Source: Xestospongia bergquistia
Lineage: Eukaryota; Porifera; Demospongiae; Haplosclerida; Petrosiidae
DNA length: 64,000 bases
Assembly: GCA_963965975.1 (NCBI GenBank)
Contig: OZ014416.1
Coordinates: 5,332,001-5,396,000 of the forward strand
Direction: 5' to 3'
Below are positions 34,866 to 46,673 of the stretch, one piece after another. Within the stretch, counting starts at the first letter, position 1. Each line of letters starts with the position of its first letter. The translations under genes were made by a program, and so were the position numbers. Below the pieces are notes generated by a model, which did not search any database, was not told the origin of the DNA, and saw only the letters and a list, made by a program, of their open reading frames with translations.

Positions 34866-35654
34866 AAAGAAGAAATCAATAAGATTCCTAATACTCCTGA
34901 AAGTATGTATAGTAATGACTGTATTACAATTATATAATAAAATCTTATATCTCTAACAACTAATTGATTCTACAACTAATGAACTACATGACTTGTCATT
35001 AGTTTATTATTAATAAGAACAGTTACTACTTTACAGTATCTCATTATATATTATTCAATAGTAAATATCATTTATTGATTAAATTAACTGATCAATTTAC
35101 TATTCTAGTTGTTTTAATTATAGATGAAAGATTCAATTAACAAACTAGTTTTATTGCATGGACTTTGAAACTGACAAATTATATTTCATTGGACAGTATT
35201 ATTTATTCTCTTATGATTTATCAAAGTCAACATAATGTTTAATATTATGATAACTATAATTAGGATCTAGTTTATAGGGAATAGTATGATGGATTCCTGA
35301 CCAGCTGTGAGACATTTCACAGTTATTTGGTGAAGTAGGTGTGTTAAATAGTTATGCCATTACGGTCGTAGACTTGGCTTCTTCAATTCTCTTAAAAACA
35401 TTTTGATGCAATAGTACTGCTAGTAATGTGATTGATCTCATTGACAACCTCTTATAATGTATATAGTCCAGTGCTCATTCTACTTAGTCAAAATTTGATG
35501 TCAGTTTACATGATATTATTGTAATTGTTATTTCCTTGTTTCCTTTCATCATGTTAATTATGTTAGTCATTAGACTGACTCAGACTATATCTAAAAAATA
35601 TTTAATTTACTATCTGGTAGCTCCAGCTGTCACTGTTACTCCTGTGATTAATTC

Positions 35655-36070
35655 CTTTAACGTATCTGGTCCCAATTCGTTTTATAATTGGCATGTAGTT
35701 GTTCTGTAAGTGTGATTTATCAACAGTAGGTAGACCAACAGTATAGTCTGTCTAAAATATTCAAGCACTGCTGCTGGACTAGATTGAACGAGTTGAATTG
35801 CATGATGTATGAATATGAAGGCAACATTCTCTGCAAAATCAAACACTTCACCAGATCTTACATTGGATAATGTTCACTTTTAACAATTGATTATTAAACA
35901 ATTATTCTTAATAAATGTACAAGTAATGTTGATTATCTACACACAGTAAACAAACATGTCAATTATTTATGACTCATATTAACAAAAAGACATCATCATA
36001 TAAAAGGTAATACAGACATCATATTAAGTCAAATGTACATGTACAATTGTTCCATGTACTTCAGGAAACA
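35655..36070 (-). repeat. inverted copy of the 9.3-9.6 kb repeat
   Basis: Reverse complement of 9295-9615 with about 110 bp extra in the middle. On the minus strand the extra segment reads DFAENVAFIFIHHAIQLVQS then SPAAVLEYFRQT, followed after a shift by a GLPTVDKSHLQNN-like piece. That suggests a broken coding exon carried by the repeat. Its left end overlaps the direct repeat at 36025-36225. Confidence 0.65.
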
Positions 36071-36225
36071 TATATAGTTTTAATATCAGTAAATTTACTA
36101 CATGTATATATTAAGTTCATTAATTACAATCCTGGTTATTACACTACTCCATACCTGTTCTATATGGTATTCTCATAATGAATACTATCATCATCATCTA
36201 TGTACTTAGTAGAAGGAATTAATCT
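36025..36225 (+). repeat. dispersed repeat, direct copy of 31860-32060
   Basis: See the 31860 entry. This copy has short insertions (for example ctacatgtatatattaag) relative to it. Confidence 0.85.
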
Positions 36226-36718
36226 TTTAATATTTTTCAGAGAAGATCTAACCTTAGATGTCCTTTTCATGTAATATTGTCTTATTATTTAAATAAATGA
36301 AGTTCATTGTGTGATAGTAATGTCTCAGTGACACATGTCAATGTGAAAATGCTAATGTTAATGCTAAAGAGCAAGGTTCTGTAAGTTATACTTTTTTATG
36401 ATAAATGATTCTTTTCTATTAAAGGATAGCTCATCCTTGTTGTCAGAGATTTTTATCATTATGAAGTCAATGCATGATACACAACTAAACAAACTTGTTT
36501 TATTGCAATAATCAACCAGGAATTAGACCAAATCTATCATCAACAATGTTACTGTCTTTGTACACATATCTACTATAGAATAATATCAAACTATGATATC
36601 TACATTATACTGAAACTGATTACCAGACTTAGTTATACACTTTTACTGTAATATTTTAAAAATATTATTAGTCATATTTTCATTCACATTTTTTACTGCT
36701 TATTATTATTATTATTAG

Positions 36719-36817
36719 AATCAGTGGACAGCTTTACATTATGCTTCATGTTGCGCTAACACTGACATAATTCAATTACTCGTGTTATCAAATGCAGATC
36801 CTAATATATGTAACAAG
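36719..36817 (+). CDS. single ankyrin-repeat exon (+ strand)
   Basis: 99-bp exon after a (tta)n tattag acceptor and before a gtcagt donor. It encodes one 33-residue ankyrin repeat with the WTALHYA start, IIQLLVLSNADPN end and CNK. Sequence and donor type match the minus-strand ankyrin exons at 50-63 kb, so the plus-strand gene is a relative. Ankyrin repeats are protein-binding scaffolds. Confidence 0.8.
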
Positions 36818-36829
36818 GTCAGTTTGTAT

Positions 36830-38030
36830 TGTATACAGTTTATATTTCATTTGTTGTCTCTACTTGTTTAGTAGGACAGGATATAGATAAAAGCCAATGT
36901 GATGAGAACAATATAGCTTAAACCTTTCATGCTATGCAGTTAATATTTCAAAAAAACTTGTGTGGGTGGGGCAAATGAAGCTCTATCTTGCCTTTTAACC
37001 TTTCTATGATATACAACCAGTTGTCAATATGACTGGAAAAACATGTCAAAATTTTAAGTCACAAGACCAAAATATAGAAAATAGATTAATAAGTCGTTTT
37101 GAGCCTAAGTAAAAATCATTAGACTGGCTGTATCTGTAGCCTTGAAGTCGTTTACACTGAGAAGGCTATTACCAGTACACTAGGAGTAACAGCCACTTTA
37201 ACAATATTGGTTCAGTCACCAATTCGCATTTCATCATTTGCAAATGAACACTCAAGTCAGTCATGAACAGAAGTACATAGAAATCATTGACAAACAAACA
37301 TTATATAATGTCAGGGCTACATAACAATGACATGTTAAATTGTACACAAGTAATGTCTTAGACAGACATATCGTCTCTATAGACTCTATTATCATTACAT
37401 CATTACATTGGTATAACTTTATTGAATATATATAGAGAATGTGTTCTTGCTGATTTATTATTTTTGTTGAATAGAAAACAAACTAAACTTTTCTCTTCAT
37501 TGACATTTAGTCACATTCCTTTCCCAGACAGCTTTGTTATGGGATACAATTCTATTCTGTTAATCTGGATGATCTGCTGGTCAATTCTTTCTATTGCATA
37601 GAGGTACACTTGACTGGTTTTCCAGAGTACAATTCCAATTCAAGTAACGAGTGTGGCTATATCATCTTGTGCTGAATTATTAAATTATGATGCAAAGCAG
37701 TAGAGATTGAAATGATTCTACCTTGTCCAGAGAAGCACAAACATGATGGAAAAATACATTGTGTGATAATCAAATATAACAATGGCCACTATATCCTGTT
37801 GAGTCTGAAATTACATTTGAAGTGACTGATAGGAGATATATAGCTTTGCTGGTTTAAAGGTAAATTGTCATCTAAAGTTCTTGTCAAGTTTGAATTTTAT
37901 GTATTTGTTCATATATCAAGCAAACTAGTTCTTGCTAGCTTGCCTGATGGACATTTAGGTAAAGATCTGTCAGCAATCAAATCTATTATTAATTAAACTA
38001 ATTAATAATCTTTTTATTTTTTTCATTCTT
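36830..38030. other. intron-like stretch
   Basis: No further ankyrin exon or domain fragment recognised between 36.83 and 38.03 kb. Confidence 0.4.
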
Positions 38031-38041
38031 TACACAGATGA

Positions 38042-38289
38042 TGGTCTAAGCTATTGTATGCTGTGAGAGAGGTTTGTCAGTGGGATATCCTAGGTACATT
38101 CTTAGGTATCCTTGATTCAATCCTTCAGACCATTAAGGTCATTAATCACTATCATGTAGAGCCATCTCATAAAGATACATGATACAGTGTGTGAATGATG
38201 GTAAAGCAAGTAAAGTAGCTTTGATTGAGGCCCGTAAGAGGATGAAATTGCAAAGTATTGTTAGTGAACAGGAGTCAACAACTGTATAA
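38042..38289 (+). pseudogene. frameshifted death domain (+ strand)
   Basis: One frame reads WSKLLYAVREVCQWDILGTF, LGILDSILQTIKV; after a stop near 38182 another frame gives DGKASKVALIEARKRMKLQS then IVSEQE. This order (LL..vre...W..LG..Lgi..s.L..I, then ..L.eAl.rm.l..i) is the classical death-domain pattern. One indel and changed key positions (the W of the second half is lost) argue for a relic. An alternative is an exon border that I failed to see. Confidence 0.6.
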
Positions 38290-38473
38290 CTAGATGTATT
38301 GTTATCTAACTCTTGTAATAAATAATTGTTTTCGTTAGTCATGTAAAAACTCCAGCAAAAAGCAAATGGTTGAAAGTATGCTTTTATCATTCATGTTCAA
38401 AAATTTATTAGTGTAGTGTATAAACTTTGTCTTTTATGTATACTTTTTACATCATTGTTTTGTCTCCTTATAG

Positions 38474-39400
38474 CTTGGACTAGAAGACAGTAATACAACA
38501 CATCAACATCACTTTTATCTTAAAGAGGTACACATTGAATGGTCCAAGTAATTGGTTATGATATATTTTACTTGAACTTGTATTACAATATTTGCTTGTT
38601 ATGGTTTTATTCTATTAGGTGAATGCTGACTTGATTCATGAGTTTTATTATGTGTCAAGTGTAGCAGCTATATTGAAGGAATATATGAAAGAAGTAAGAA
38701 TTAATGGATAAATACATGGATGGATGTGCATAACACCTAGCTTGATTACTTGTTGATGTTTATCTTATAGTTCACAACTGATACTAACCTTGTACCATTT
38801 CCACTATTGGATGAACTTCTTGAAGTTTTGTCAAAGTTAACTGACTGGATTATTGGTAAATGTTATCAGAAGAGTCGAACTATATGCTCAGAGTAACACA
38901 AGTAATATAGATATGTAATATTTAGCTACACTGTGACTATCTCTTACAGGGACTAGACTTACTTTTTGGATTCCTCTCTTTAATTAATGATTTTGAAAAC
39001 AAAGAGTATGTTTTTATATACAAGATGTTGTTTTAATAATTGTCATTGTGTCTTTAGATTATTGGAGTTGTCTAAAAAAATATCAGTGGTATTACAACGA
39101 TATGTTGAGTCTTCTAATAAAAAGTCACTTCTTTATTTAGCGGAGAAAAGGTTTATGAATGTTTTGTTTAGCAAAGTGAGGAATTAATGGATAATTTGGA
39201 TTACATACAAATAAAAGTATGAATGCCTGGTTAAAGGAATGGACAAAGAAATATCAGACAGACAAATGGACAGATGTGAACCAAATGAAAATATATATAG
39301 AGAGAGATTGTAGATAATCAAATAAAATTCATCTTATTTGACAGATTGGTCACTGTATTGATTTAGAAAAGGTCTTGAGTACTTTAGTGAGAGATGAAAG
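38474..39400 (+). CDS. six consecutive exons of an unrecognised gene
   Basis: Exons with clear splice sites: 38474-38527 (LGLEDSNTTHQHHFYLKE), 38619-38693 (NADLIHEFYYVSSVAAILKE), 38771-38855 (LVPFPLLDELLEVLSKLTDW), 38950-39005 (GLDLLFGFLSLINDFEN), 39058-39150 (LLELSKKISVVLQRYV ... LLYLAEK) and 39345-39400 (IGHCIDLEKVLSTLVRDER). All are mainly helical and leucine-rich. They may join the ankyrin exon upstream and the kinase end downstream in one gene. I do not recognise the family. Reading frame across all junctions was not fully verified. Confidence 0.5.
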
Positions 39401-39627
39401 GTGAGCTGCTTACCGTAAAAGTCTGCATTTCATAGTATATCTGTCAGCTCTATAATAGAAAAGCTTGTACAAAGACTTACTGATAGTTCTGAATATATAT
39501 TAATCACATTAAAAATAACCTGAGAAGACACATAGTAATATATTTTAATATTTGTTCTTTCTTTCTCTCTCCTAGAATGCATCAACCCTTGACTTTTTAA
39601 GCACACTGTGTTTTACTTCTGGGAAGC

Positions 39628-39910
39628 CAGTTAGCACCTCAAAAACAGTTGAATATATATATAGTTAAAATGAGTAGTTGTGCATATATATGGCAACTGT
39701 ATGTGTCAAAGCTGTTTTTTGATGTGTTTTAACAATGGTCCTGTTTGACAAATCAGGTCACAAATGTTTTACGAAAAGTGGGTTCTTATTGCAAATTAGG
39801 TTACAAGTAATCAGATGATTATTGAGTATTGTATTAATAGAATATACAGGTCATTGTTGTCATTTGAATGTGGCTCTCATTTTCAATGTCTTAATCACTT
39901 TATAAGGTTT
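39628..39910 (+). repeat. hairpin-type dispersed element, copy 4
   Basis: Most complete copy: cacctcaaaaacag, gttgtgcatatatatggcaa, aatggtcctgtttgacaaat, caggtcaca, ttattgcaaattaggttaca, and the tail ttgtcatttgaatgtggctc. It begins near 39628, right after the last splice-like site of the preceding gene. Confidence 0.75.
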
Positions 39911-40023
39911 GGTATTATTATTATGTATAAATTATTGCTGATGGTTACTATTGTACCATATAAAAATAGGAATATATAATGAGAGAAATATAAAATTATG
40001 TATTTCACACAAACATTTCAAAG

Positions 40024-40561
40024 CTGTTCCTTCAAGATCATGGATAGATATTTTACCTAGAATGTATCAAGATGCTCAAGACCTTTTATCAGTAAGTATA
40101 CATGTACATGTACAATGTATTATTTAGTAATTATGTACATGTATTTATATATAAATGTCCAATTATTGTGTCTGAGGTATAATAAAAGTTTTTTTTTATA
40201 AGTTTTAAACTCATTCTGTTGTTATTTATAAACAGTAACAACATGTCCACATAATATTAGTTGAATCATAAAATGTATCTTGTTTAATGATTTTGTAGTA
40301 TTTATTGTGACTTACTTATTTTACTCTCTTTTATAGAAAATATTAATATTTCAATCTGCTAAAAGGATCAATGCTGATCAAGTTCTAGAGGACTCCTTTT
40401 TCCAATCAATTCCTACAACATTTATTCTACTCCTTCTCCCTCTCTATCTGAAACACCTTCATGCTCACATTCTTCCTCTCTTCCTCATCACCTTTACTCT
40501 CCTTATCTCCTACCCATTCCCTACAAGACCACACCCATACTCCTCTGAGTGTCTCAACTGA
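40024..40561 (+). CDS. C-terminal end of a CMGC-like protein kinase
   Basis: Two exons, 40024-40091 (donor gtaagt) and 40337-40561 (acceptor ttatag, stop TGA 40559-40561), joined in phase 0. They read AVPSRSWIDILPRMYQDAQD, LLSKILIFQSAKRINADQVL, EDSFFQS. This is the end of a kinase C-lobe as in CDK/MAPK families: 'ALDLL..mL.f.P.KRI.a..aL.Hp.f', with the conserved Arg of subdomain XI (KRI). The usual P before KR is A. A hydrophobic and Pro-rich tail of about 45 residues follows. The ATP-binding and catalytic parts were not found upstream, so the kinase is either split over unseen exons or a fragment. Confidence 0.6.
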
Positions 40562-40599
40562 ATGCTCTCAAGATTCTGGATTAACATGAAATCTAAACA

Positions 40600-41700
40600 T
40601 CCATAATCAGACCACACCCCCTTTTCTAAGACCACTCCCACTTTGATCCATTTACTTGTAAATAACTAGATTACATTTATTGCTACTCCCCCTCAGTCAA
40701 TGAAGCCCACCTACTTATATTAGTCTTATATTATGTATATTATGTACATGTAAACAACACAGTATATTAAAGTATATTTATTATATAATATATAGCCTTT
40801 TTTCATATTAAAACAAATATATTATCTTTTTTGTTTTCATAATATTATTTTTTCTATCACTATATTCTTTTGTTTAGCATTTAGTAAAGTTTGTATGTGT
40901 ATTAGTAGTTCTTGTATATATTGTGTGAATATATGTCTATATGTACATGCACATGTGTGTGTGTGACATTTAGCAGGCATAGATTGTCTACTAAAATCAT
41001 TTCATAGTTTGTTTGATATCTTCTGTTAAACAAAAAGTGTTTCATTTCTTTTGTAATCATTTTAATCAAATTGTTTGACACAAATAAAAATTTCATTTCT
41101 TTATATGATTTTGTATCTAGACAGTTTACAATTGTGTTTATTCATGTTATAAAAATTATCAAAACAGATTTCCATTTTGGTACTATTACTGTCATTTTCT
41201 TATCTTCTGTTATCTCTTCATTTCCTTTTATGTTAGACAATATTTTCTTATTTTGTATACAGCATTACATCAAAAATATAAAAATAGAGGGAATCTACAA
41301 TACAAATATAATAAAATATTATAATGTAATAGTTCAAGTAACAAACACTAACATAGTCTACTAAATAAAGTATTAGATAACAACAAATGTAACAAAATGT
41401 AAAAGGGAGGACTCTATCCAAAGAACATGTAACCTACAATAGAAAAGAACATGTAGTTATTACAAATTATTACACATTAAAGAGTTTGTTATTTATATAG
41501 TCTTTGTCTCTTTGAGTATTATTGTATATAATAATACACTAGTATTGTTAGTATTATTACAAGATTATGATCAGTTAATTCAAAAAACACGTCAGCTATT
41601 TCTAGTACATTTTATTTAGTTATTAACTCAATACATTACCAAGCAAGTAATTATAATATATTTAATTATTTAATCTACTTTAAACATTATAGATGTTATG
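40600..41700. other. intergenic, convergent gene ends
   Basis: Between the plus-strand kinase end and the minus-strand terminal CARD exon. AT-rich with a gtgtgtgtgtg run near 40950. No exon. Confidence 0.45.
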
Positions 41701-41730
41701 TGTGTTCATGTAATATTTTCAACTTACACT

Positions 41731-42041
41731 CTATAGTTGACTCATCATTTTAGTACCAATGTCCTTTAAAGTCTTGTCAGTTTGTTCTAAAAGAAAATCA
41801 CAAATCTTCTTTAGTAACTCATTTGGGTGTTCATCATCATCTATCTGTCCTTGTAGCTTCTCCACAATTTTATCAGCCTTATCATATTTATCAGGTATAC
41901 TCTTAACTTCTTCTTTAGCACTTGTTGGCAACAAATCAGCACAGGCAAGTCTGTTAACAATACGATGAGGATTAGCATCCACAATTATATCACAAAGATC
42001 AGCAGAATGAACCCGAAGGATTTTTGATGCATTAAATTTAC
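41731..42041 (-). CDS. terminal CARD-like exon of the ROC-COR gene
   Basis: Exon from a tacag acceptor to a stop (TAG 41731-41733). It encodes a linker (FNASKILRVHSADLCDIIVD) and a death-fold domain: PHRIVNRLACADLL, KADKIVEKLQGQIDDDEHPN, LLKKICDFLLEQTDKTLKDI. It has the same order as 43793-44095 and 12823-13116, and again follows an exon ending in G (split Gly). CARD is the best match by helix order and by the 'adKiv..L' and final 'F...L' motifs. It is the last coding exon on this strand before a gene-free zone. A splice at a gtgtaagt just after the stop cannot be excluded but would not change the frame call. Confidence 0.7.
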
Positions 42042-42097
42042 CTGTATGATGAAATTAATAATATACATTATCTTTCTATACTAAATTATAAACTTAC

Positions 42098-43367
42098 CAC
42101 TAACAGTATTATTGTCCTCTGTGATAGACTTGCCAACAATTTCATCAATATCTATTTTAAGGAGGAATCAGTGTCCTCATGCACAAGTCAGCATAAAGTG
42201 ACTTACCATCAGTTTGCTTACAAATTGTGTTTTTGTCTCTATGTGTTATAACTCCTATAATAACAATATATAACAATCAATGAAAATATTTAAATATGAC
42301 ATATTTATATTATAAATGATTTCTTAACTCAATGAACAGCTAAATCAATGAAATTCCAAATAAAGATACAAGTGTCCCTATATTGCTAATTCCCTTTAAG
42401 ATTATTCACTAATTACGCATTATTATTAGCTAACTCACATACACTGTATATACATGCATATATTTATAATGATATACCTCTGATATTACTCTCTTGTTGT
42501 TCTTGAGCAAACTTCTTGGTTTCAGGCAAATCATCTAATGTTATGTAAAGGAAATATATAAAAAAGTTAATCAAACACAACATGTATTCTCTAATATTTT
42601 GTTATAAACATAATTAAGCCACATTATGTTCATTTACTTTCCAAGATAGACAGACAATTGGTAAAATACTTGTTCATGTTCAAGATAACCATATAACATT
42701 GTCTGTGTTATCATTTGAAAAGTAATGCCTTATGCTGCTACATTAGAAACATAGCATGTACATAGATAATAAATATTTTTAGCTAAAAGAACAACTAATT
42801 TGTTGTCATTACCTGAATTAAAGTTACTAACAACCTTGCGTTTGCAAGAGACAGGATTGGTTTCTGTAAAAACAGATGACATATCATATCATAACTCCAA
42901 ATACAGACCTTTTTGTAGATGTGTAGTGCTACTTTCATGTAATGAAGGAGATATTTGTTTATAATCACTACTCAGACAGCTATCATTTTCCTGTCAATTA
43001 TTATATTTTAATGTATGTCTAAAGAAACAACTTCAACTGTACCTGAAATTCCATACTCTGGGCACTGTCATTGCTTTCAACCCAATTAGTGCTTTCTAGA
43101 TCTGATTCCTCAGTAGTAATAGTAACACATGCTGATTCTACGTCTAAAGCATAAAAGTTGTTAAAATGATGTATACAGTTGTCTGTAAATGTAGACATAG
43201 CAAATGTGTGTGACATTAAAATTATGTACCTAATTGATCATTATCTGTGTTATCAGATTGTTTGAGCTTCTTTGATGTTGAATGGGAAAAAGATCTGCTA
43301 CGCTTATTGATCAACTTACCATCACTTTGTTGCTCAATTATATTTTTGTCTGTATGCGTTACATCTT
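42098..43367 (-). CDS. micro-exon cluster encoding polar linkers
   Basis: Eight short exons with good GT/AG borders: 42098-42151 (DIDEIVGKSITEDNNTVS), 42207-42254 (GVITHRDKNTICKQTD), 42478-42534 (DDLPETKKFAQEQQESNIR), 42813-42863 (ETNPVSCKRKVVSNFNS), 42909-42990 (ENDSCLSSDYKQISPSLHES), 43043-43143 (VESACVTITTEESDLESTNW), 43230-43302 (RSRSFSHSTSKKLKQSDNTD) and 43320-43367 (DVTHTDKNIIEQQSD). Several are recognisable copies of one another: 42207 and 43320 are both 48 bp; 42098 and 45312 are both 54 bp. They give a long flexible Ser/Asn/Asp-rich tether between the two CARD-like domains and may be alternatively spliced. Confidence 0.65.
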
Positions 43368-43403
43368 CTATAAATTGTAATAGAAAAATACACGTATAAT
43401 ATA

Positions 43404-43428
43404 TTAATATATATATATATATATATAT
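43404..43428. repeat. (TA)n microsatellite
   Basis: About 12 TA units in an intron. Confidence 0.9.
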
Positions 43429-43792
43429 GTACCATTATTATGTTGACACTAAATGTGTTGTAGAAAATCATTAGTATAAAGAGTATGCTGTTTTGTAAAG
43501 AAAGTATTACTAGATACATTATATATTACATGAACTGCTTCATGAAAATTAATTTGCAAAATTTATGGAGCACAATGACACATATTGTGTTATGAAATTT
43601 TGTAAGTGAATTTCTTGACTTTTAAAATTCTGATATATTAATAATTAATTTGTTATCTATTTTAGAAAAAAAATAACTTTAAAAAGCAGCAGCCATAACA
43701 TTAAAACAAAGTGTTGAACATTCTAGACTATCTAAGTTTAAGTACATTTACTAAAATCTTAAGTTAGAGTTGTACAATAATTAGAACCTTAC

Positions 43793-44095
43793 TTTCTAAT
43801 TGATCTTTAATTTTCACACCAATGTCTTTGAACACTTGGTTATACTTCAAAAGGAAATCACAAATAGCTTTTAAAAACTCAATTCCTTTTTCATCAACCT
43901 GTCGTTGTAGCTCATCAACAACTTTATTTGCAATGTTGTAAGGATCACCACTCATACTTTGTACATCTTTCTTAAAACTTAATGATATTAAATTAGCAGA
44001 GAAGAGCCAGTTAACAATTGGAAGAGGTTTAACTTCAATGGCATCACAAATATCAGCAAAATTTTCTTGAAATATTTTTGATGGATCACAAGTGC
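43793..44095 (-). CDS. CARD/death-fold exon
   Basis: 303-bp exon, acceptor tgtag, donor gtaagg. Encodes DPSKIFQENFADICDAI, then NWLFSANLISLSFKKDV, NKVVDELQRQVDEKGIEFL, ICDFLLKYNQVFKDIG. No stop, splice phase 1 at both ends, with a Gly codon completed by exon 44176-44245. Three more residues than the 12.8-kb copy. The phase 1-1 exon can be skipped or duplicated without breaking the frame, which fits the three copies in the window. Expected role: homotypic interaction with other CARD proteins. Confidence 0.7.
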
Positions 44096-44175
44096 CTACA
44101 CAATTTAATAAGAAATGGAAATGGACTGAATTATCACATATGTGTAGTGTTTATTATATAACTGTCTGATATTAC

Positions 44176-44245
44176 CTTGTTGTGTAGTATCATTAGGGAG
44201 AGTCTCTGCTTTGTGCTCACTTGATAGTTCATTAGTAGAGTGTTG
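44176..44245 (-). CDS. 70-bp linker exon
   Basis: Acceptor caatag, donor gtaata. Encodes QHSTNELSSEHKAETLPNDT then TQQ. Same length and phase as the exon at 13257-13326. Confidence 0.65.
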
Positions 44246-44249
44246 CTAT

Positions 44250-45300
44250 TGGATACAGGATATAAGTGATGATATATGAGGTGTAAAGTATTTTATTATT
44301 ACAATTCTCAAGATTGATGATGTAACTGTTGTTTACATTATTGCTAAGCCTGGAGGTAAGGAATTACTATTTAATTATGAATAATACTCATTGTCACATA
44401 GAGAAATTATATATCTATCCATGTCAAGTTAAAAGATGCATTCCAGAACCCACAACCATAAAGAACACTTCAGAGGTGTGGCTACATAATTAGTGATATG
44501 ACTGCTTAGTTGACTTTGGTCATGTTGAGATGCACACTTGCTTAATGCAAGAGACTACTTTTTGTACTATCTGCAGCAAATCACATTGATTGAGATCTCT
44601 CATCTTGCCAGTCAATATTGCACCAGATACTTTTTCTTATTAAGCTAGTGAGCTTATATTTGACAGAAAGCAAATGAACTGGTTATCAAAAAAGTCCTAA
44701 TTATTACTAAAAGAAACTATTTATATTAATAGCTACTCACCAACAAGAGGAATTAAAGAGTTATTATTGAATTGCTGCTAATAGCAATAGTATAATATCA
44801 AGTAAGTTTGGGCTCTATAAGTATGCACTGCTTTTGAATTTAAAAATACTACAGGTTAAAGTTTAGTTGAAATATGTTACTGTCATAGCAATAAATCATC
44901 TGTAATATTACTTATTATAGTTATTTTATAATATGGTGAGGCATGTTAAGTGTATCTCATCATATTCTTAATAAACTGAATTTGTGATTAACTATAATTA
45001 ATATAATCTACTATTTAAAATGATAAATCATACTTGATGCTCCATTGATAAATTGTCAGTAATAAATACTTCACATGAATTAGTAGTACATGATTCCTTA
45101 GCACATTCTATAGAATATTGAATAGAAAGAGTTGACAATAGTTACAATATAATTGTTATATAACATGTACATTCAACTATATGTAATATGTGAACAGTTG
45201 GAAAAATAATTATTATACAGTCAATATTTATTTGGAGAAGTCTGTTCTTTAGAACTGTACTTGTAATATAATAATATAATGACATCACCTTTATACCAAT
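44250..45300. other. intron, partly duplicated from 13.3-13.8 kb
   Basis: The first 540 bp match the flank of the 13-kb copy (tgatgatatatgaggtgtaa and following). The rest is AT-rich without an exon. Confidence 0.55.
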
Positions 45301-45311
45301 TACAGACTTAC

Positions 45312-45587
45312 CACTAACAGTGTTATTGTTCTCAGTGATAGGATCACTAATGCTTTCATTAACATCTATAATAATTGTGAAGGGAATAAAATAATTTGTC
45401 ACTTATGAATCATCGTATCATTTTGTACAGGTTAAATGATAATGTAGCTTACTATCAGTTTCCTCATGTGCCATAACTCCTAAAAAGTTATAGTAAGATG
45501 ATGAACATATTACATACTAGTGCATATATGTACCATTATTATCATGAGATCTAGAAGATATTTTTCCAATAACTTCACTGTTACTAC
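45312..45587 (-). CDS. three micro-exons after the death domain
   Basis: 45312-45365 (DVNESISDPITENNNTVS), 45453-45479 (27 bp, GVMAHEETD), 45534-45587 (SNSEVIGKISSRSHDNN). Good donors (gtaagt, gtaagc, gtacat). The first repeats the 42098-42151 exon (both 54 bp, ending ENNNTVS/EDNNTVS), the second is a shortened relative of 42207-42254. They link the death domain to the first CARD-like exon. Confidence 0.6.
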
Positions 45588-46162
45588 CTATGATAAAAGA
45601 TAAAATTAATACAAATACAATTATAGCTTGAAATTGAAACTTTGTCCACTTTATTTCTCTTTATTTTACCACAGGTAAACATTATAATTACCTCACATTC
45701 AACATTTCATTGTTATTTTCCATGACAAATACTATGGTTTATTAATTTTAATATTTTAATACATAATGTGGACTTCAACACTTTGGACTAAACAACCAGT
45801 GGATTTTTGACTACTTCCAACTGACAATAATAAATGTGTAATATCAACTTGAAACTTCTTTATCTTATTGTATCAACTTAACAACACTTTACTAGATGTC
45901 AAATCCTCATATTATCTGTGTAACAATCTATACTGCAAACAGAGCAATTGGTTTCCAACTAATCGTGTCACTCAGTTACTGTGATTATGAGTGTAATAAT
46001 CATAGTAACTAATAAAGAGATTTTATTAAACATTTATAAAGAGAGGACAAAATTTCTCCTAAATTAAAATGATCTCTCATATGGCCAACATGTAGTGAAG
46101 ATTGAATTATTATGCAAGCAGCCTATATATTTCAAGCAACTAAAGATCATATGACCACTTAC

Positions 46163-46477
46163 TTTGAGTATCCTGTTGTGCAGAGCTTTTTGCTTTCAAG
46201 TACTCATATATCCTCATAGCTCGAGTTATGTCCTGAACAAGAGGTCCGTTTATAACATTCAAAATGGTATTCCAAGTGACAGGAGCACCTTCACCTTGAC
46301 CATTCATGTCAAACCATTTCTGAATAACGTATTCAAGTCTTGTTTGATCTGAATCACTGCGTTGAGCCATACCATGAAGGTCATTGAAACTCACTCCAAG
46401 ACCTTGACCAATGTTTCTCCATCGACTATTGATAAAAGCTAGTTGGGTTAAAACTTCATATCTTTTAGGTTTTTCAT
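46163..46477 (-). CDS. death-domain exon
   Basis: 315-bp exon from a ctcacag acceptor to a gtaagt donor. It encodes a full death domain: KRYEVLTQLAFINSRWRNIG, GLGVSFNDLHGMAQ, LEYVIQKWFDMNGQGEGAP, VTWNTILNVINGPLV, AMRIYEYLKAK. The conserved W-x-x-IG, the LGV, the W of helix 4 and the tW..il..i of helix 5 are all present. Lies between ROC-COR and the CARD-like exons on the same strand, so the protein is of the ROCO-Death type as in DAPK1-like architecture, but without a kinase. Paralogous relics at 17316-17552 and 34692-34865. Confidence 0.9.
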
Positions 46478-46673
46478 CTGTGAGTAGAATATGATAAAGA
46501 ATTGTCATATAAGTTTGCCTAAAATATGGCAACTAACTACTAGCTACAATATGACAATATATAACAATTACAGTAATCAAATATAAAAGTAGCAGATATA
46601 AAACAAGAAAATTAAAAAAATAAATAATAAATTATTGAAAAAATGACATTTTCTAGACTTGTAGACATACCTC

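Noticed and set aside
39412-39440. TACCGTAAAAGTCTGC, similar to the end of the 11.4-kb MITE
   Set aside because: Only about 8 bases shared and no matching second end nearby.
41071-41364. 97-codon plus-strand ORF rich in Ile and Asn
   Set aside because: Low-complexity AT-rich frame, no splice context, no domain pattern.
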